A stretch of 64,000 bases of DNA, taken from Prosopocoilus inquinatus (lineage: Eukaryota; Arthropoda; Insecta; Coleoptera; Lucanidae). A model generated the notes under the pieces. It did not search any database, had not been told where the DNA came from, and saw only the letters and a list, made by a program, of their open reading frames with translations. Below are positions 58,997-64,000 of this stretch, in pieces. The DNA lies in assembly GCA_036172665.1 (NCBI GenBank), contig CM069870.1, positions 70,184,212-70,248,211 on the forward strand, given 5' to 3'. Made by a program: the position numbers and the translations under genes. The first letter of the stretch is position 1, and the number at the start of each line of letters is the position of its first letter.

Positions 58997-59498
58997 TATT
59001 GGCATTTATAAGTAATCCGAGAACGTAAGTTCACTACAAGGAGTTCTAACAACTGAAATTTATTAATTGCTAAAGTTCAAGCAAGAAATTTCCAATTATT
59101 ATTTTTATCTAATGAAAATTTAACTCCACTAATCCTTCAATTTATTTTCAACATTTAATCGATATCTTGGGAACTGTTGAATATCGGCTAATGATTTTAT
59201 CTGATTTTTGCAAACACATACCTTACCGTATTTTAATATTCAATCGTATTTTGTCGAAATAAAAAAAAAATAAGTAACACTAGAGGCTAAAATATTTTCA
59301 TTAACAAATCATTAGCGTTGGATATCTATGAGATGTCGAAAATAAATTAAGGATTAATAAAGTTAAATTTTCATTAGATAAAAATTATATTTTGAAGTTT
59401 TTTTTTGAATAGTAATTATGTATACCTATAACTCATTTCAGCTGTAAGCAGTTTTAGTAGCGAACTTATGTTCTCGGATCACTTATAAATGGCAATAT
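58997..59498. mobile_element. fold-back element, ~200-bp arms
   Basis: TATTGGCATTTATAAGTAAT followed by CCGAGAACGTAAGTTC at the left mirrors GAACTTATGTTCTCGGATCA followed by CTTATAAATGGCAATA at the right. Inner TTTTATCTAATGAAAATTTA and TAAATTTTCATTAGATAAAA also pair. The loop is about 100 bp. Confidence 0.8.
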
Positions 59499-60767
59499 TT
59501 CCTCGAGATTTAATAGAGAAACGTAATTATGCTCTTTCTTTCTTGTTTATTTTCTTGAAAGATGGTTCTTCGCCTCCACTCGATGCAGGAAGCTTCGTAG
59601 GTCTTTCTTCACCAAACTAAGCAAACTTTATGCTAAATTAAATTGCCTTTCTAAGAAAATATGGTAACGCATTGTGAATAAAATTCGATTTCGAGAACAT
59701 TGCATTCAAAATCTACTACAATTCACGTAAAGATAAGAAAAAGTTTGAATTAATTCTCTGTTTACACTATCCAGACATTTTGATATATTTCAATGTTTTA
59801 AAATGTGTCTTTTACGTTTGATTGCACCGATTTTGATGTTTCCTTGATAGGAAATTCACTTGTCAAAAATTTGTCTATTGCGGATATGGGAAATGTTGCT
59901 AAAACAATTTCTTCGTTGAATTACCAGCATATTAGCAGGTATTAGCAGAAGAATTTCTTGTTTTCGTAAAACGCGTGGATGAAGGAATCAGATTAAAAAA
60001 ATATTTGATACGTTTCTTTACGTATTTTTGTAATATTCGATTAAACTTTACTTTTAATTCTTGAAATAAGATAATTTTCATTTGCAGTTTTAATGTTAAA
60101 ATATGCTCGCAAATTAACTTGAAATTATTCATATCTGTACTAGAAGACTCCATTGTTAGGATTAATAGTCAAAATTACTTAGATTTTTTTTTCAGTTGAT
60201 TATGTAAGGTAACATTCATAGAATCGTAAAAGTCACCATGGCAAACGGTCCTTGAACTTTCAAAAACTATATCATAAAAAGTTATAAAAAACAGAGAAAT
60301 CAAAGAAATAGGGATTTTATTTACTTTTTAGATATTAATTGGTGAGTACTGAAACCTTTTTGTCCCTTAAAAAAAATTATGCATTTTCGATTTTTGTCCA
60401 TAGCTCGACGCACTGTGCAACGTACCGAACTAGTTACCTACAAATTTTTGAAAATGTTCAGAACATTGTTTTGGCCGCTCTGTCTAGGGTGACTTACTAT
60501 TAAGCAGCAAACTAGTTACTGTAGGGTTTGCATCTACGATACTTAGCTGTCTAGTTATCAAGCTGACGTCGGATAAAATCAAGTATGAAGACCCTAGACC
60601 TGGAAAATGCATACTTTAATTAATTAATTGACTCATTCGTCCTTACGAAACAAATTTTCAAAGATGCTGTAATTTTTTTTGATGATGAAATTAAAGAAAA
60701 GAGAAAAGAAAAACCAAAGCCGATGTGTACTTACTTCTTGATTTACACGATTGAGTAAATTTTATTT
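59499..60767. other. AT-rich stretch upstream of the secreted-peptide gene
   Basis: No exon recognised. The last 250 bp are somewhat less repetitive, but no clear TATA/initiator pair could be placed. Confidence 0.35.
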
Positions 60768-60843
60768 ATGAAAACTGTCATCCTGAAGTTATGGCTTTGG
60801 TGTGCTGCGGCAATTACGTACGCTGTAAATTATCGACTGTGTG
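60768..60843 (+). CDS. small secreted peptide gene, exon 1 (signal peptide)
   Basis: ATG at 60768, with an in-frame TAA just upstream (60756-60758), opens MKTVILKLWLWCAAAITYA, then VNYRLC plus one base, and ends at a consensus GTAAGT donor (60844), phase 1. The first residues form a textbook signal peptide: positive K2, a hydrophobic core, small residues before a likely cleavage after A19. The product should enter the secretory pathway. Exon 2 (61319) has the fitting phase after a 475-bp intron. I do not recognise the family; a hormone, antimicrobial or short structural peptide are all possible. Confidence 0.6.
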
Positions 60844-61318
60844 GTAAGTTGAAAACAGGTAAAAATCGTCAAGGATTTCCCCCGTGACAGTAAAAAGAGA
60901 TTGATTCACCTATGTAAAATGAAGGCAAAACATCGCCGTTTAATTTATTTACATTGACAAGCACACTCGTTCGTAACGCTCAGGTTTCAGAGTTATGTAA
61001 GAAATACAAATCGAAAACACATTCATTTCTAATAACATTGTCTTTTTTCTTCGCTAAAAAAACAAAATGCTAAATCATCATAAATCTAGCTAGCGAAATG
61101 TAAGCACTTAATAATAATAAAGTAATGTTGTATGTATTATGAAAACCCCTGAAGCCAGCTCTGGCTATGGCGTTTAGTCTACCTGTATCATTTTAAATGC
61201 AGCGAGCAGTTAGGTCTCATTATTATTGGCGGTTTAACTGCCCCTTTTAAACGAGTCCTTACATTCAGTAACCTGCAATTAATTTTTTTTTTTTACATAT
61301 TCTCATTAATTTGTACAG

Positions 61319-61422
61319 GCAATGGCAGGCGATTTAATCCCAGGTTACGCCGCTTTGTAATCCTAAAGTGCATCCACAAGCCCGTACAAGTTCGACGTCA
61401 TGTATGCGAAACCATAAAATAG
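61319..61422 (+). CDS. small secreted peptide gene, exon 2 (mature peptide)
   Basis: After a pyrimidine-rich acceptor (CTCATTAATTTGTACAG, AG 61317-61318) the frame continues GNGRRFNPRLRRFVILK, then CIHKPVQVRRHVCETIK and TAG (61420-61422). The full precursor is 59 residues; the mature part (about 40) is strongly basic, with cysteines at 25, 43 and 55 and paired basic residues at 29-30, 36-37 and 51-52. Three cysteines is an odd number, so a missing downstream exon, a dimer or a free thiol is possible. A transposon end (ACAGGATGTCCCACTTAAGG) begins 22 bp after the stop, so the 3' end may have been altered. Confidence 0.55.
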
Positions 61423-61444
61423 GTTTGATCTGCGTCTATACATA

Positions 61445-62256
61445 CAGGATGTCCCACTTAAGGCAAATTCTTTCATACCTCTCTAGTTATTAATTTCACG
61501 AAAAAATGTTCCAAATGAAAGTTTCACAGGATCATGCGGAGCATATTTTAAAATTAGTTTGACGTGTACAGAGTGTTCCGTTTAGCCTGGGCGTTAATTC
61601 ACTTCGTTATTTTAAATAGAACACCCTATATACGTTTACATTTTCGGGTTCTAGATTGAATTTTAATGTAACTTTGTGTACCATAAATAGGGTCTAATTA
61701 AACCGTTGTCCGCGTTATTCAACTTTTTAAAAAAATTATCGCTCTTGCAGTTCCTCAAACAAATGCAAATATCTCCCGAACAAATGACGTCAGGGACTTG
61801 TGTTTTTTCTTTTGCGAAAGTTTCGTCTTGAAACGCTTTTCCAGTTACACTGTAAAGAAAAAATTCTAGCAACATGAGTTCTTAAGAAAAAAATAATAAA
61901 CTTGAGAATATTCAAATTACGATAACTATTTTTTTTTTTAAAGAAATAAATTCTTGTAAAAAATAAATAACAGAAAATATATTTTTATCAATTTTTAAAT
62001 TAAAAAAAAATACGATAAATAATATTAATTGAATGAAAACAAAATTTGGGGCTAAAATAATCCTTGAAGGTTATTTGATAATTTACAGGGCTGAATCTCT
62101 CAGAAAAGAGCTGAATCTAGCCCCGAAGGGGCTAAGTTGGCAATACTGGTAGCAATGCTGTGTTTTATTCCAGTTATACATGTTAATACACCCCCTTAAA
62201 AAAAATAATCTTGGCGCCTTCCCTCCATCAAATAATATAGAAGTTTATTATAATGG
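61445..62256. other. AT-rich stretch with transposon ends
   Basis: ACAGGATGTCCCACTTAAGG (61445) and ACAGAGTGTTCCGTTTAGCC (61568) are terminus-like words. Otherwise AT-rich and featureless. Confidence 0.4.
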
Positions 62257-62489
62257 CCCGGTTGCATCAATGTTTTAAGCAAAGCTTAAATTTAAGCTGT
62301 GTTTAGGATATGACATTTTGGGTAAGTTCAACAAAATATCAGACACATTTTAATTAATTAATTAAATGAAGTTTAAGTGTTAAGTAGGTGTTAAACAGAA
62401 TGTGATTGACATTATACTCACCAAGCACAAATGTCATAATCTAAACCTGACTTAAATTTAAGTTCTGCTTAAACTATTGGTGCAACCGG
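62257..62489. mobile_element. MITE, CCCGGTTGCATCAA ends
   Basis: CCGGTTGCATCAATGTTTTA followed by AGCAAAGCTTAAATTTAAG pairs with CTTAAATTTAAGTTCTGCTT followed by AAACTATTGGTGCAACCGG. AT-rich, non-coding centre. Confidence 0.75.
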
Positions 62490-62626
62490 ACGTATACATT
62501 TTTTTTTTAATATATGTTTTGTTCTGAAAATTACATTTCTGTCGCGCCTCCCTTTGTATCAGACCACGCCCCCCCCCCCAAGAGACGTTAATTGATGGAA
62601 TTGAATAACAGCATAGCTCTGCTAAG

Positions 62627-62749
62627 GGCCGATTTCATAATAGGACATTAAATTTAAAGTTACTTTAACATAAAAAAATATATTTGTTTTCCAATTCTTA
62701 AAGTGACTTTAAATTGAAGCTTCCTTAAAGTGTGATCATGAAAACGGCC
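62627..62749. mobile_element. MITE, GGCCGATTTCATAATAGGAC ends
   Basis: GGCCGATTTCATAATAGGAC and TGTGATCATGAAAACGGCC are inverted. TTAAATTTAAAGTTACTTTAA / AAGTGACTTTAAATTGAAG pair inside. TAAG is seen on both sides, a possible target duplication. Confidence 0.65.
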
Positions 62750-62808
62750 ATAAGTGAATAACCTAGCTACATTAACGTGTAGAACAGACAAACAACAAAG
62801 TAATAATT

Positions 62809-62826
62809 TGGCGCCCAACGTGGGGC
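62809..62826 (+). mobile_element. exact tRNA-Lys primer-binding site of a gypsy-type element
   Basis: TGGCGCCCAACGTGGGGC matches the 18-base tRNA-Lys complement without a mismatch, followed by CTGAT as in the 24.2-kb copy. No gag/pol is recognisable next to it; a T-rich low-complexity block follows (62830-63300). Confidence 0.6.
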
Positions 62827-62829
62827 TGA

Positions 62830-63300
62830 TACATACGACATAACATTGAACTTTTTTTTACTTGTTTTTTGTTTTCCTTAATTTTCAATTTCATATTTTT
62901 TTATTTGTAAAACACTTTTCATCCTTGCCTTAGTTGAGTTGAGTGGACTTTGAAATTAATCTCCAAATTTTCCGAAGATTGTTGTCAACTTTGAAACTTT
63001 TTTGTTTTAGTTTTTTAATTCTTAATTCTGCTTTTTTTATTTTATTTTTTGGCTGGGTTGACTTCGTTTATTTAGGTTGGTTGTTGAATTTTGTTGGATT
63101 TCGTTGATCTTAAGCTTAATTTTACTTAATTAATTAAATAATCTTAATTTTTTGTTCAAATTTGTGGAATTTTTTTAATTACAAAGAATTTTCCCTTGTT
63201 TTTTGAGTTTTTCGTTGGGTTGGCATCGCTTAAGTTGGGTTAACCTTGAGCTTGGTTTTGCTTTTTGAATTTTTTCATTCTTTCTTTGGGTTGCCTTCAT
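62830..63300. repeat. T-rich low-complexity block
   Basis: TTGGGTTGACTTCGTTTA-like words repeat loosely, in the style of the 47-48.8 kb block. Confidence 0.5.
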
Positions 63301-63639
63301 ACGCTTAAAATCAAATGGGTCCATTTGGCTTCATGTATCGACCACAGTGACCTTGAAGAAACAAAAACGTTTGGTATATTTTGTAAATTATTATTTATTT
63401 ATTATATTATTGTATAGAGTGTCCCGAGAAACAAGCCCGAGGTCAACTTTATTATTTATTTTTCCAATTTCTGATATGCAAATCGCAAAGTAGGAATTAC
63501 TGTTTGCGTTTGTTTTTTTTTTCTTTCAATCTTTCCTTTAACTCTACACATAAGTGTGGTGTATTTAAATTTTAAATCACAGTAAGTTTGTGATTCTTGA
63601 ATTGGATTTATAAAAATAAAACTCGAAACCTCATGTCAA

Positions 63640-63900
63640 ATTAAGTCGGTCGGTATAAGGTCCGTTCGAAAACTGTATGTTTGGGGCGTGCAATTGCGTC
63701 TTTCTCTGGCCCGATTTTTAATGTGTTTTGTATCTCACTCGTCATTTTTTTTACGTTATGTATTTGTAAGTACAAAGTTTTTCTTAATCTCGAACCGGAC
63801 AGAAATATGAAGGGAAAACACTCAACGTTTCGCTATAGATTTATAGCGTCACTCCTGACGAAGCTATAAAAGCTATAAAAGGGACCGTGGTCAAGGCAAT
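63640..63900 (+). repeat. dispersed repeat (relative of 14.0-14.6 kb and 20.1/49.5 kb copies)
   Basis: GTCCGTTCGAAAACTGTATG followed by TTTGGGGCGTGCAATTGCGT resembles the 14-kb units. AACCGGACAGAAATATGAAG and ACTCAACGTTTCGCTATAGA then match the 20.1- and 49.5-kb repeats. The two words occur in one element here, which joins the two families. Confidence 0.6.
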
Positions 63901-64000
63901 AATGTAAATACAACATTTCTTGTTACAAACACTTCTTGCTACAAAGAGTGAGATGCATGATAAATTAAAAATCGTGCGATTTTCTAGAAATCAGGCATTA

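Noticed and set aside
1..64000. tRNA, rRNA, CRISPR arrays, bacterial operons or integrase sites
   Set aside because: No tRNA T-loop/GGTTCRANTCC box with foldable arms, no rRNA core words and no spaced direct-repeat array; the 37-bp and 82-bp arrays have no unique spacers.

Overview
This is AT-rich (roughly two-thirds A+T) animal nuclear DNA with no bacterial gene organisation. The only gene I can name with confidence is cactus, the insect IkappaB protein, on the minus strand. Two of its coding exons are visible: the first (16603-16173), with the DSGFIS degron, and the next (1810-1455), with the first ankyrin repeats. They are separated by a 14.4-kb intron, and the later exons lie left of base 1. 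The protein, the transposon families and the genome texture point to an insect. A beetle is plausible, but I cannot prove the order or species from the sequence.

Bases 1-17,300 are the cactus 3'-going part, its giant first intron and its promoter. The intron holds tandem repeats, small inverted-repeat elements, several kappaB-type sites, and a compact TATA+initiator promoter at about 4.97-5.01 kb. That promoter is followed by an ATG and a strong donor in exactly the phase needed to splice to the ankyrin exon. If used, it would make a Cactus form without the signal-responsive N terminus. Bases 17,300-64,000 are mostly repeat: blocks of strand-asymmetric low-complexity DNA, tandem arrays with units often near 170-180 bp, many MITE-like palindromes, LINE and LTR remnants, and islands of unique higher-GC sequence.

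Some unique islands contain exon-like structures below normal ORF cutoffs. The best is a two-exon gene on the plus strand (60768-60843 + 61319-61422). It encodes a 59-residue protein with a clear signal peptide and a short basic cysteine-containing mature peptide. Weaker candidates are a minus-strand first exon at 50576-50528 (MSGEDLLRTVLKRYFQ, in phase with cactus exon 1 if a weak acceptor is used), a minus-strand exon at 26379-26266, a TATA-driven plus-strand ORF at 27147-27509, a plus-strand 46-bp exon at 30702-30747, a plus-strand start exon at 43086-43109 and a plus-strand last exon at 58137-58440.

The picture is one signalling-inhibitor gene with a repeat-swollen regulatory neighbourhood. 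kappaB-like sites lie next to the main promoter, the internal promoter, the distal CpG-rich island and inside intronic repeats, which fits the known feedback of Toll/NF-kappaB signalling on cactus. All splice and promoter statements come from reading consensus signals by eye; none is backed by transcript data here.
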